A stretch of DNA of 64,000 nt from Sphingomonas sp. CBMAI 2297 (GTDB taxonomy: Bacteria; Pseudomonadota; Alphaproteobacteria; Sphingomonadales; Sphingomonadaceae), in the NCBI RefSeq assembly GCF_029870595.1, contig NZ_JAPDIR010000005.1:62001-126000 (forward strand), written 5' to 3'. This document shows positions 35,657-44,590 of the stretch, piece by piece. Position numbers and translations under genes: made by a program. Within the stretch, counting starts at the first letter, position 1. Every line of letters begins with the position of its first letter. The notes beneath the pieces are model-generated. The model ran no database searches. It was not told the DNA's origin and worked only from the letters and a program-made list of their open reading frames with translations.

Positions 35657-37272
35657 GCCGCGGCCTCCTTCTCGCTGAGCTGCTTCTTCCTCAGGCCGCA
35701 GGCGATGCGGTAATTCCGCTCCACCTGCTCCGCGGTGAGATCCTTATAGGCCGAATACCAGAAGCGGCTGACCGCCATCGAATGGCGCGCCCATTCCTTG
35801 AACTGGCGGCCATGGCTGGCGCCGTCCTTCACCAGGAAGCGCGTCGGCGGGAAGCCCACCCCGCAGCTCCAGGCGAGCGTGAGCCCGGCATGCGCCTTCT
35901 CGATGAAATCGTCGAGATAGCTCTCCCAGGTCTGGTCGAAGTTCGAGAAGAACATCAGCCGGCTGTTGTTGTTCACGCGCGCCCAATGCGCGAAATGAAT
36001 CGTCCGCATCGAGCCGAGATAGCCCTGGCGCGTCCTGGGCAGCACGCGCAGCAACAGGTGGAGGCCGCGATGCCCCAGGCGGATGATCACGGTGCGCAGC
36101 ACGCCCGGCTTGATCAGCACCACCGAGCCCATGTGGTTCTGCGGAATCCAGTCCTCCCGCCGCGCCATCTCGCGCAGCATCCGGGGATCCACCGGCGGCG
36201 CGTCCTGCGAGGCGTCGCGCCGCTCGAGCCAGCGCAGCCAGACGAGCAGGCCCGCCACCGTCACCGCGACGCTGCCCGCGCTCCACCCGGCCCAGATCGC
36301 CATGTCCCGCCAGGCCGCCCAGAAGGCCCGGTGCGCGATCGCCGACCAGATCGGCGCCGCGAGGAAGGCGGCGACCACGACATAGGCCGCCGCCGCGATC
36401 GCCACCGGCACCAGCAGCTTCTTCAGGAAGAAACCGAGAAAGCTGAACCGCGTCGGCGTCGCCGTGCCGGGCAGGGCCTTGCCCATCCGGTAGAGCATGC
36501 CGGTGAACAGCGCGAACAGCGCCGCGCAGAGGAGCAGATAATGCGGCCAGGCCAGCTGGCTCTTGAGGACCAGCCCGGGGATCGACAGCGCGAACACCAG
36601 CGCCAGCGCGAACAGGGCGAGCCGGGCATAGTCGCCGATGCTCTGCGCCAGCGGGATGCGCGCCGGCGCTTTCTGGCCGAGCCAGCCGAACTGTGGGAGC
36701 AGCGCCGCGCGCAGCCGGGCATGGATCTCCGCGGGCGTGAGCTTGCGATAGGGGCTCGGCCCGCCATCATTGCTGTTCGCCAGCTCGGCGCGGGTGGCGA
36801 GGAACAGCTTGCCCTCGGCAAGGATGCGGTCGCGCGTCATGCCGCGATTGCCGTGGTGGAACACGGTGGGGGTGAGCGTCCGCGCCTCCAGATAGGGGGC
36901 GATCGGCGCCCGGCTGTCCGGCGCCGTCACGGCGTCGAACAACGGGCCGGTATGATCGAGCGGGCACTTGCAGCAGCGCAGGAAGCTCCGGAGATCGGGC
37001 CCGATCGCGGCTTCCAGCTGCGCCCAGAAGGGACCGGGCGCGCCGTCGAAATTGGCCTCGATCACGAAGAGCGGGTCATAGTCGAAGCCCGGGAACACGC
37101 TGAGCGACAGGAAATGCACCGCCGGCACCGTCGTCAAGAAATCGGCATAGGGGCCCTGGCCCCCCGACGGATCCTGGCTGCGCCGGTCGCGCAACGCGTC
37201 GAGCAGGCCCGACAGATGGTCGAAGCTCTCCGGCTTCACCTCGAGTGCCACCGATAGCGTGGTCTGCCGCAT
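35638..37272 (-). CDS. Membrane protein of the DyP/P450 operon, function unknown
   Basis: 544 residues. Two soluble alpha/beta parts (about 1-200 and 350-544) flank four membrane helices (about 217-236, 243-261, 285-305, 330-347). Both soluble parts have strand-rich segments that look like ferredoxin-like/dimeric alpha-beta barrel repeats: VPAVHFLSLSVFPGFDYDPLFVIEANFDG and MRTIHFAHWARVNNNSRLMFFSNFDQTWESYLDDF. That fold is shared with DyP peroxidases, but no heme ligands are evident. CCKC near 100 could bind metal. I recognise no named family. First gene of the operon; ATG 37272 has a GGGGGAG site. Confidence 0.8.
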   Translation of the reverse strand: MRQTTLSVALEVKPESFDHLSGLLDALRDRRSQDPSGGQGPYADFLTTVPAVHFLSLSVFPGFDYDPLFVIEANFDGAPGPFWAQLEAAIGPDLRSFLRCCKCPLDHTGPLFDAVTAPDSRAPIAPYLEARTLTPTVFHHGNRGMTRDRILAEGKLFLATRAELANSNDGGPSPYRKLTPAEIHARLRAALLPQFGWLGQKAPARIPLAQSIGDYARLALFALALVFALSIPGLVLKSQLAWPHYLLLCAALFALFTGMLYRMGKALPGTATPTRFSFLGFFLKKLLVPVAIAAAAYVVVAAFLAAPIWSAIAHRAFWAAWRDMAIWAGWSAGSVAVTVAGLLVWLRWLERRDASQDAPPVDPRMLREMARREDWIPQNHMGSVVLIKPGVLRTVIIRLGHRGLHLLLRVLPRTRQGYLGSMRTIHFAHWARVNNNSRLMFFSNFDQTWESYLDDFIEKAHAGLTLAWSCGVGFPPTRFLVKDGASHGRQFKEWARHSMAVSRFWYSAYKDLTAEQVERNYRIACGLRKKQLSEKEAAAWINDL

Positions 37273-37288
37273 CCGCGTCCGCTCCCCC

Positions 37289-37305
37289 CAAACGTGGGAC
37301 GTTTG
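37289..37305. promoter_or_regulatory. Perfect palindrome before the DyP/P450 operon
   Basis: Seven-base perfect arms CAAACGT and ACGTTTG around GGG, 16 bases upstream of the first start codon of the operon. The position fits a repressor site or leader hairpin. No matching site was noticed elsewhere in the window. Confidence 0.55.
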
Positions 37306-37415
37306 TAGCCACGGCATTTCCAACAAGAATAGGAAATATTCGACTTCCCGCCAAAGTGGACACAACGGACACCAAAGGCGGCGGCTTCAGCGCCGATACG
37401 GCCTCTTCCCTCCGG

Positions 37416-37431
37416 ATGACATCGGTGTCAT
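37416..37431. promoter_or_regulatory. LacI-type operator-like palindrome before the GH43 gene
   Basis: ATGACATCGGTGTCAT has six-base perfect arms and a central CG, the shape of LacI/GalR-family operators. It lies 26 bases upstream of the GH43 start, where it would block transcription of a sugar-inducible gene. No LacI gene is in the window. Confidence 0.55.
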
Positions 37432-37457
37432 AAGTTTTGGAAAAGGAGAGGCACGGT

Positions 37458-39068
37458 ATGGACATCAGTCGGCGCGCGGCATTTGGAGCGGCTCTGGCAG
37501 GAGGCGCGGCGGCGCTGCTGCGGCCGGGCACGGCGGAGGCCGCACCGAACCCGATGCTCCCGGATGCCACGCCCCCCGACTGGAAGCGCGGCTTCGACAA
37601 CCAGCGCGTCTGCGACCTGGGCGACGGGCGCTTCCTCAACCCGCTCCTCGCCGGCGACCATCCCGATCCCGCCATCCTGAAGGACGGGGCGGACTATTAC
37701 ATGACCTTCTCGAGCTTCGATTCCTATCCCGGCCTGACCATCTGGCACAGCCGCGACCTGGTGAACTGGCAGCCGCGCGGCGCGGCGCTCACGAAGAACA
37801 TCGGCGCGGTCTGGGCAGTGAGCCTGGAGAAGCATGCGGGTCGCTACTTCCTCTACATCCCGGTAAAGGCCAGCCCCAACTCGATCTTCGTGATCTGGGC
37901 CGACCATATCGACGGTCCGTGGAGCGAGCCGATCGACCTGGGCCTGCACGATCATATCGATCCCTGCCACGCCGTGGGCGAGGACGGCTCGCGCTGGCTG
38001 TTCCTGTCGGGCGGCGACCGGGTGCGGCTTGCGGAGGACGGGCTGTCCACCATCGGCAAGGTCGAACATGTCTACGACCCCTGGCACTATCCCGAGGAAT
38101 GGGACGTCGAGAGCTTCTCGCCCGAGGGGCCGAAGATCCACCGCCACAAGGGCTGGTTCTACATGATCACCGCGGTGGGCGGCACCGCCGGGCCGCCGAC
38201 CGGGCACATGGTGATCGCGGCACGCGCACGCTCGATTCACGGGCCCTGGGAGCAATGCCCCGCCAACCCGCTTGTCCGCACTGTCCGCGACGACGAGGCC
38301 TGGTGGTCGCGCGGCCATGCCTCGCTGGTCGAGGCTCCGGACGGCAGCTGGTGGTCGGTCTATCACGGCTTCGAGAACGGCTATTGGACGCTGGGGCGCC
38401 AGGCGCTGCTCGATCCCGTCGAATGGACGGCGGACGGCTGGTTCCGGATGACCGGCGGCGACCTGTCGAAACCGATCCGCAAGCCCGGCGGCGGTGCGCG
38501 GGTGCCGCATGGCCAGGCGCTGTCGGACGATTTCTCCGGCCCGCTGGCGCTCGGGCGCAAGTGGAATTTCTTCAAGCCGGGTCCGGGAGAAGCGGAGCGC
38601 GCGCGCATCGAAGCCGGCGCGCTGCTGCTCCAGGCATCGGGCAAGGCGCCGGTGGATTCGTCGCCGCTGCTGCTGATCGCCGGCGACACCGGATACGCGT
38701 TCGAATGCGACATCGAGATCGCGCCGGGCGGCACGGCGGGGCTGGTGCTTTTCTATGACGAGAAGCTCTATTGCGGGCTCGGCTTCGACGAGAAGCGCTT
38801 CGTGACGCACCAATACGGCATGGAGCGCGGGCGGCCGGCCAACCCCTATGGCCGGCGGCTGCGCATGCGGGTGACCAACCGGCAGCACATCGTCTCCTTC
38901 CACCTCTCGGGCGATGGCGGCAGGACATGGAAGCGCTTCGACCGGGGAATGGAAGTATCCGGCTATCACCATAATGTGCGCGGCGGCTTCCTGATGCTGC
39001 GGCCGGGGCTCTATTCGGCGGGCGCGGGCGCGGCGAAGTTCCGGGATTTCCGGTTCCGGGCGCTGTAG
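37458..39068 (+). CDS. Tat-exported GH43-type glycoside hydrolase
   Basis: 536 residues. Twin-arginine signal (SRRAAFGAALAGGAAALLRPGTAEA). Five-bladed beta-propeller GH43 core (about 50-350) with the catalytic-base Asp in GDHPDPAIL, WHSRDLVNWQ, and VESFSPEGPKIHRHKGWFYMITA with the acid Glu, then a C-terminal jelly-roll domain (about 360-536, LSDDFSGPLALGRKWNFF) as in beta-xylosidases. It likely releases xylose or arabinose from hemicellulose in the periplasm. AAGGAGAGG precedes ATG 37458. Confidence 0.9.
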   Translation: MDISRRAAFGAALAGGAAALLRPGTAEAAPNPMLPDATPPDWKRGFDNQRVCDLGDGRFLNPLLAGDHPDPAILKDGADYYMTFSSFDSYPGLTIWHSRDLVNWQPRGAALTKNIGAVWAVSLEKHAGRYFLYIPVKASPNSIFVIWADHIDGPWSEPIDLGLHDHIDPCHAVGEDGSRWLFLSGGDRVRLAEDGLSTIGKVEHVYDPWHYPEEWDVESFSPEGPKIHRHKGWFYMITAVGGTAGPPTGHMVIAARARSIHGPWEQCPANPLVRTVRDDEAWWSRGHASLVEAPDGSWWSVYHGFENGYWTLGRQALLDPVEWTADGWFRMTGGDLSKPIRKPGGGARVPHGQALSDDFSGPLALGRKWNFFKPGPGEAERARIEAGALLLQASGKAPVDSSPLLLIAGDTGYAFECDIEIAPGGTAGLVLFYDEKLYCGLGFDEKRFVTHQYGMERGRPANPYGRRLRMRVTNRQHIVSFHLSGDGGRTWKRFDRGMEVSGYHHNVRGGFLMLRPGLYSAGAGAAKFRDFRFRAL

Positions 39069-39077
39069 GCAATCGTC

Positions 39078-39097
39078 ATCCCGGCGAAAGCCGCGAT
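39078..39097. terminator. GAAA-loop hairpin between convergent genes
   Basis: ATCCCGGC and GCCGCGAT arms (one mismatch) around GAAA, between the GH43 and TRIC-family genes, which converge. Same type as 14741-14760. Confidence 0.55.
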
Positions 39098-39125
39098 AAC
39101 GGTTCAGGGGAAGCATTGGCGCGCC

Positions 39126-39782
39126 CTAGCGCAGATGCGGCAGCCGCCATGCGCCGAGGAGCGCGGCGGTACGCAGCGCGAAGATGGCGAGGCCGCCGAT
39201 CGCTCCCGCCAGGTCCGGGCGGACCCCGAACCGCCGGACCAGCAGGACGAGCAACGTCGCGCCGGCAATCGCGGCGGTGGCGTAGAAATCCTCGTGCAGG
39301 ACCCTTGGGACCCGCGCGATCAGCACATCGCGCACCATGCCGCCGCCGCATCCATTGACCGTGGCGATGATCACGACCGAGGCGCTGTTGAGCCTGTAGT
39401 CCAGGCATTTGCGGGCACCGGCTACCGCGGCGAGCGCGAGGCCGCCGCCTTCGAAAATGTCGACGAGGAGCGGCGGCGTGAAGTTCGCGATCCGGCCGAG
39501 GAGGAGCGACGCGACGATGACGGCGGACGTCGCCGCCAGCGCCAGCGCCGCATAGCGCCAGTCGCGGAACGGCGCGGGGGGATGCTCGCCAAGCAGCAGG
39601 TCGCGGATGACTGCGCCGCCGACCGAACCGACAAAGGACAGCACCAATATGCCGAACAGATCGAAATCCGCCCGGACCGCGGTCAACGCGCATTCCGTCG
39701 CCAGGACGAAGGTCGCGGCGAGGTCGACGGCGTCCAGCATCCGGTCGCGGATGCGGCTCGCGGCATTGTCGTCGAGCTTCAT
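39126..39782 (-). CDS. TRIC/UPF0126-family cation channel-like membrane protein
   Basis: 218 residues, seven hydrophobic helices, with the duplicated family motif GxxxRD: VGSVGGAVIRDLLLGEHPP and TVNGCGGGMVRDVLIARVPRVLHEDFYA. Bacterial TRIC homologues (YadS/YicG group) conduct monovalent cations or transport small solutes. GGGAGG lies nine bases upstream of the ATG. Stands alone, divergent from the orphan halogenase gene. Confidence 0.9.
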   Translation of the reverse strand: MKLDDNAASRIRDRMLDAVDLAATFVLATECALTAVRADFDLFGILVLSFVGSVGGAVIRDLLLGEHPPAPFRDWRYAALALAATSAVIVASLLLGRIANFTPPLLVDIFEGGGLALAAVAGARKCLDYRLNSASVVIIATVNGCGGGMVRDVLIARVPRVLHEDFYATAAIAGATLLVLLVRRFGVRPDLAGAIGGLAIFALRTAALLGAWRLPHLR

Positions 39783-39953
39783 GGGGCGATCCTCCCTGGG
39801 GCTTCGAATCCGGAATGGAGCAGGTCGGGGCCGGGAAGCAATCCGGTGCGGCTCCTTTCATTCTTCCCCCCGGAGGAGGAGGGTTGAAGCGATCCAAGGA
39901 TGACGAATGAGGCGCTGGCCCTTCCCCTACCCCAAGGCTAAGCTCCGCACCGC

Positions 39954-41477
39954 ATGGGCAAGAGGCGTATCCTGATCGTCGGCGGGGGCACCGCGGGGTG
40001 GCTTGCGGCCGCCTATCTCGCGCGTTTCCTCGATCTCGCCGACCAGGCCCAGATCGAGATCACCCTGCTCGAATCGCCCGAGCTCGGCATCATCGGCGTG
40101 GGCGAGGGCACCTTCCCCACCATCCGGTCGACGCTGAAGTTCCTCGGCATCGACGAGACGCGCTTCATCCGCGCCACCTCGGCCACGTTCAAGCAGGGCA
40201 TCCGCTTCAACGACTGGCTGCACGCGCCGTTGCCCGACGGCACCCGCCACCATTATCTCCATCCGTTCGAAGCCCCCTTCTACACCGAGGGGACCAGCCT
40301 GGTGCCCTATTGGCTGCTCCAGGACGAAGCGACGCGCCCGCCCTTCGCGCAGGCCGTAACGATCCAGAACCGCGTCGCCGAGAGCCGCCGCGCGCCCAAG
40401 AAACAGGGCGAGGGCGAATTCTCCGGCCCGCTCAACTATGCCTATCATTTCGATGCCGTCCGGCTCGCCCGCATCCTGCGGGAGCGCGCCGAGGAACTGG
40501 GCGTGCGCCACCTCAGCGGGTTGCTCACCGATGTCGAGCTGGGCGAGGACGGCGCGATCGCCCGCATCGTCACGCGCGAGCAGGGCGCGCTGGAGGCGGA
40601 TCTCTATGTCGACTGTTCGGGCTTCCGCGCCGAGCTGATCGGCAAGGCGCTGGGCGTCCGCTTCAAGTCGGTGCGCGACATCTTGTTCACCGACCGGGCG
40701 CTCGCCTGCAAGATCCCCTATGCCGAGCCCGACGCCCCGATCGAGAGCTTCACCATCGCCGCAGCCCATGAGGCGGGCTGGACCTGGGACATCGGGCTTG
40801 AAGGCGCGCGCGGCATCGGCACCGTCTATTCCTCCGCCCACATGTCCGACGACGAAGCGGCACGGGTGCTGCGCGCCTATGTCGGGCATGGCGACTATCA
40901 GGCGCGCATCATCCCGTTCGAGCCCGGCTATCGCGAGGCGCAATGGGTGAAGAACTGCGTCGCGGTCGGGCTGTCGGGCGGCTTTCTCGAGCCGCTGGAA
41001 TCGACCGGGGTGGTGCTGATCGAGGCGGCGGTGGGGATGATCGCCGAGCTGTTCCCGCACAACGGCCCCGTGGACGCGCCGGCCCGGCGCTTCAACGAGC
41101 TGATCGTCGGGCGCTACGAGCGGATCATCGCCTTTCTCAAGCTGCATTATTGCCTGAGCCGGCGCGAGGAGCCCTTCTGGCGCGACAATGCCGATCCGGC
41201 CTCGATCCCGGAGGGGCTGCAGGAGCTGCTGCGCCAGTGGCGCCACCGCCCGCCGGGGCGCTTCGACTTCCTGCTCGACCTCGAGAGCTTCGCCTTCTTC
41301 AACTATCAGTACATCCTCTACGGAATGGACTATCGCACCGACCTATCGGGCGGGCGCGGCGACTTTCCCAATGTCGAGGCGGCGGAGAGGCTGTTCGCGC
41401 GCATCCGCGCCTTTTCCGAGCGCGCGACCGAGGACCTGCCGACGCACCGCGAGCTGATCCGCGCGATCAACGGCTGA
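39954..41477 (+). CDS. Flavin-dependent tryptophan halogenase family protein (orphan)
   Basis: 507 residues. FAD motif ILIVGGGTAGWLAAAYLARF, catalytic Lys80 in ATFKQGIRF (PrnA Lys79 equivalent), Glu346 in GGFLEPLEST, and the halogenase hallmark as WTWDIG (276-281; Gly replaces the final Pro of WxWxIP). It would use FADH2, O2 and halide. Unlike the second halogenase at 55342 it is not in a receptor-SapC-cupin cluster; its neighbour is a porin on the other strand. Substrate unknown. No good ribosome binding site is visible. Confidence 0.85.
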   Translation: MGKRRILIVGGGTAGWLAAAYLARFLDLADQAQIEITLLESPELGIIGVGEGTFPTIRSTLKFLGIDETRFIRATSATFKQGIRFNDWLHAPLPDGTRHHYLHPFEAPFYTEGTSLVPYWLLQDEATRPPFAQAVTIQNRVAESRRAPKKQGEGEFSGPLNYAYHFDAVRLARILRERAEELGVRHLSGLLTDVELGEDGAIARIVTREQGALEADLYVDCSGFRAELIGKALGVRFKSVRDILFTDRALACKIPYAEPDAPIESFTIAAAHEAGWTWDIGLEGARGIGTVYSSAHMSDDEAARVLRAYVGHGDYQARIIPFEPGYREAQWVKNCVAVGLSGGFLEPLESTGVVLIEAAVGMIAELFPHNGPVDAPARRFNELIVGRYERIIAFLKLHYCLSRREEPFWRDNADPASIPEGLQELLRQWRHRPPGRFDFLLDLESFAFFNYQYILYGMDYRTDLSGGRGDFPNVEAAERLFARIRAFSERATEDLPTHRELIRAING

Positions 41478-41522
41478 TCGGTCCCTCCCCCTCCCCGGAA
41501 GGGAATTCGAGCCCGAGAATTT

Positions 41523-42731
41523 CTACAGCGCCCAGTCCAGCTGGAGCCAGAACTTGTCGGTATCCGTCGCGAACCTGTCCGCCTTGTAATGCGCATAGCG
41601 GGCCGAGAGCGCGTAATGGCCGCGCTTCACTCCGGCGATCAGGTCGAGCTCGTCGCCATAATGCTGGCCGAGCCGGTCGCTCCCGAACCGGTGCCAGGTG
41701 GCGCCCAGGTTGATCGCGTCGAGCGGCCCCACCTTCTTCCAGCCATAGCTCACCGTCCCATAGAGGTCGCGCAGGCCGCCCGGCGGCGTGGTACCGAACT
41801 TGCCCGCCCAGCCGTTGAACTTGAAATAGGACGCCAGCGGCGTCTGCACGCTGGTCAGCGCCACGCCCTGGTCCGCGCCCAGCACCTCATGGCCCGCGGT
41901 CAGGCTCAGCGCCTTCGCGGTCAGGTTCAGCTCGCCCAGCCAATAATCCGCGGCATAGCGATTGGGGTTGCGATGCCAGTCGCTCTGCCGCGCCCAGCTG
42001 GCGACATAGCCGAGCGAGACGTCCTTGCCCAAAGCCTGCCGGCCGGCGAAGCGCAGGCCATAGGTCTGGCTCGACAGGCGATAGCCCTGCAGCGCCGCCA
42101 GGTCCTGGTCGACCAGATAGGCGAAGCCGCTCAGCGTGCCGGCCCCGGTGCCATAGCCGATCACCGCGAAGACATTGTCGCCGCCGACCGACACCGGCCG
42201 CGCGCCCGTGCCGTTGCGGCCGTTTATCGTGCGCACGTCCCAGCTATAGGCAAGGTCGAGATTGAGCCCGAGCGGCTTGCCATATTGGACGCGCACCGCG
42301 TCGAAGGTCTGCTCGCTCTGGCGCCAGGGGGCGTTGCCGACGAAACGATCGTCGACGAAGTTCAGCCGCTGCCGGCCGACGGTAACGGCCAGCCCGTCGT
42401 TGCCGGCATAGCGAAGCTGCGCGCGGTTGAGCTCGATATTCTCCGGATCGACGACCAGCGGATAGCGCGTCCTGCCGTTGGTGCCGTCATTATAGCCGCC
42501 CGCGAGCGCGACCACGCCCTCGCCCTCCACCAGCGCCGACCAGCCCCGCCAGCTGGCGGCCAGGCCCGGGCGGACGCGCAGCGTCACCGCATCGGCGTCC
42601 CTCGGCAGCCCGTCCTGGCCGACATGCTCGTAGCGCAGCCGCACCTCGGCGGTGGGCGTCAGCTTCACGTCCTGGGCATGCGCGGCACCGGCGGCGAGCA
42701 GCCCCGTGGCGCACAGAAGCGCTCGTCTCAT
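41523..42731 (-). CDS. Alginate-export-family outer-membrane porin
   Basis: 402 residues with signal peptide (MRRALLCATGLLAAGAAHA). The mature part is a long antiparallel barrel starting LTPTAEVRLRYEHVGQ and containing LNRAQLRYAGNDGLAVTVGRQRLNFVDDRFVGN, the hallmark of the Alginate_exp (AlgE-like) family, and ending in LQLDWAL. Probably an outer-membrane channel for sugars or anionic compounds. Two adjacent ATGs (42734 and 42731) follow AAGGA; the second has the better spacing. It may be co-transcribed with the antiporter upstream (58 bases). Confidence 0.82.
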   Translation of the reverse strand: MRRALLCATGLLAAGAAHAQDVKLTPTAEVRLRYEHVGQDGLPRDADAVTLRVRPGLAASWRGWSALVEGEGVVALAGGYNDGTNGRTRYPLVVDPENIELNRAQLRYAGNDGLAVTVGRQRLNFVDDRFVGNAPWRQSEQTFDAVRVQYGKPLGLNLDLAYSWDVRTINGRNGTGARPVSVGGDNVFAVIGYGTGAGTLSGFAYLVDQDLAALQGYRLSSQTYGLRFAGRQALGKDVSLGYVASWARQSDWHRNPNRYAADYWLGELNLTAKALSLTAGHEVLGADQGVALTSVQTPLASYFKFNGWAGKFGTTPPGGLRDLYGTVSYGWKKVGPLDAINLGATWHRFGSDRLGQHYGDELDLIAGVKRGHYALSARYAHYKADRFATDTDKFWLQLDWAL

Positions 42732-42789
42732 CATGCTTCCTTCGGAAAGTCCCGTCCCGCAGGGGTGTTGCGGGACGGGGAGGAGGACC

Positions 42790-44157
42790 TCAGGCGGCGG
42801 CCGCGAGCTTCGGGTCGAGCGCTTCCAGCTCGCCGCTCTCGCGGGCCTTGCGGCCATAGACCGCTTCGAACAGGGGCGTGGCCATCACGGTGGTGACGAT
42901 TGCCATCAGCACCAGCATCGAGAACAGCGTGGGGCCGATGATGCCCTTTTGCAGGCCGATATTGATGATGATCAGCTCCATCAGCCCGCGCGAGTTCATC
43001 AGCGCGCCGATGCCGAGGGCAGTGCGATTGTCCTCGCCGGCGAGGCGGGCGGCGGCCCAGCAGGCACCGAACTTGGCAAGGACCGACACCGCGAGCACGC
43101 CCAGCGCGATCAGCAGCAGCTCGACCGAGTTGACCATGTCCATCCGGGTGTTGAGGCCCGAATAGGTGAAGAACATCGGCAGCAGCAGCACGACGGCGAG
43201 CGGCTCGACCTTGCGCTTCAGCTCTTCGACGAACAGGCCGCGCGGCATGCACACACCCATCAGGAAGCCGCCGAAGATCGCATGGATGCCGATCGCGTCC
43301 ATGATGAAGGCAGAGGTGCAGAACAGCATCATGGTGACGGCGAGCATCGCGGTGCTCATCTCGCCCTTCGCCTCGACGATGCGGCCGAGCGGAGCGAGCA
43401 GCTTGCGCCCGAACAGGAGCATGAACGCAGTGTAGAGCACGGCGCCCCCGATCGCGAGCACCGCCACGCCCGGCCCGGCCCCGAAAGTGGCGAGCACCAG
43501 GGCGAGGACACACCAGGACGCCGCGTCGTCGAACGCGCCGGCGGTGAGCGAGAGCGTGCCGAGCGAGGAACTGGCCAACCCACGCTCATTGATGATGCGC
43601 GCGAGCATCGGGAAGGCGGTGAGCGCGATGCAGGCGCCCATGAACAGCGTGGCGTTCGCCTGGCTGATGCCGGGCGTGAACAGGCCGGGCACGGTGAGCA
43701 GGAACGGAGTGATCAGCGCGGCAAGCAGGAACGGCGCGACGATGCCCGCGGCGGAGACGCCGGCGGCGCTCTTCGCCTTGGACTGGAAATGGTCGAGCCG
43801 CAGCGTCAGGCCGACCATGAACATGTAGAGGCCGACGCCCAGCTGCGCGCCGGTATAAAGCACGTTGCGCGTCTCCTTGGGGAAGATCGCGAGTTGGAGA
43901 TCGGGGAAGAACAGGCCGAACAGCGACGGGCCGAGCACCACGCCGGCAATCATCTCGCCTACCACCTGGGGCTGCTTGAGCAGCTTCTGGCCAAGCCAGC
44001 CTACCACGCGGCAGGCCAGGATGATGATGGCCAGCTGCAGGAAGAAATGGATGCTGTAGTCGCCCGGCGCATAGCTCTTCGCGGCGTTCACCGCGGGCCC
44101 GTGCGGGCTGAGCACATCGGTCAATGCGTGCCAGGCACTGTTCAGCAGATCGAGCAT
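42790..44157 (-). CDS. CPA2-type cation/H+ antiporter
   Basis: 455 residues, about 12 membrane helices. Typical Na+/H+ exchanger segments: GQKLLKQPQVVGEMIAGVVLGPSLFG, QLGVGLYMFMVGLTL, the unwound-helix TAGAFDDAASWCVLALVLA with the Asp-Asp ion site, and GALMNSRGLMELIIINIGL. The regulatory RCK domain of KefB/C is absent. Exports Na+ or K+ in exchange for protons across the inner membrane. GGGAGG lies before ATG 44157. Confidence 0.9.
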   Translation of the reverse strand: MLDLLNSAWHALTDVLSPHGPAVNAAKSYAPGDYSIHFFLQLAIIILACRVVGWLGQKLLKQPQVVGEMIAGVVLGPSLFGLFFPDLQLAIFPKETRNVLYTGAQLGVGLYMFMVGLTLRLDHFQSKAKSAAGVSAAGIVAPFLLAALITPFLLTVPGLFTPGISQANATLFMGACIALTAFPMLARIINERGLASSSLGTLSLTAGAFDDAASWCVLALVLATFGAGPGVAVLAIGGAVLYTAFMLLFGRKLLAPLGRIVEAKGEMSTAMLAVTMMLFCTSAFIMDAIGIHAIFGGFLMGVCMPRGLFVEELKRKVEPLAVVLLLPMFFTYSGLNTRMDMVNSVELLLIALGVLAVSVLAKFGACWAAARLAGEDNRTALGIGALMNSRGLMELIIINIGLQKGIIGPTLFSMLVLMAIVTTVMATPLFEAVYGRKARESGELEALDPKLAAAA

Positions 44158-44319
44158 GGTAACCTCCCCCCAATTCCCGGCGCGGTGCGTTGCCCGCCCG
44201 TCGCGCGGCTTTGGGAAAGGGAGCGCGCGGCAAAGCCTGCACGCAACTGCAAATCGCCGCACCCCCTTATTTTTCCGCCCCGGCCGCGCTTTGTGTTGCA
44301 AGGAGCGCACATAGTAGTA

Positions 44320-44356
44320 ACGTACCTACATGACAACGCAGACAATATAGGTACGT
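44320..44356. promoter_or_regulatory. Operator-like inverted repeat of the toxin-antitoxin operon
   Basis: Nine-base perfect arms ACGTACCTA (44320-44328) and TAGGTACGT (44348-44356), 19 bases apart, ending ten bases before the antitoxin start. Such a paired site is expected for autoregulation by a Phd-type antitoxin. The upstream 44158-44319 stretch has no gene. Confidence 0.7.
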
Positions 44357-44365
44357 AGGCACGAA

Positions 44366-44590
44366 ATGAAGGTGATTACCAGCCGCGAATTCAACCAGGA
44401 CGTCAGCGCGGCCAAGCGATTCGCCCGGGCCGAGCCGGTGTTCGTCACCGATCGCGGGCGCCCCACCCATGTGCTGATGAGCATCGACCTGTTCCGCCGG
44501 CTGAACGGCGAGCGCGAGAGCATCGTCGACTTGCTCGCCCTGCCCGCCGGCGCTTCCGACGCCGCGCTCGCGCCACCGGAGCGCTGGTGA
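44366..44590 (+). CDS. Phd/YefM-family antitoxin
   Basis: 74 residues. MKVITSREFNQDVSAAKRFARAEPVFVTDRGRPTHVLMSIDLFRRL is the standard Phd DNA-binding fold with the PVFVTDRGRPxHVL strand; the C-terminal tail (ESIVDLLALP) would wrap the toxin. It represses its own operon and neutralises the PIN toxin that overlaps its stop (TGATG). Confidence 0.9.
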   Translation: MKVITSREFNQDVSAAKRFARAEPVFVTDRGRPTHVLMSIDLFRRLNGERESIVDLLALPAGASDAALAPPERW

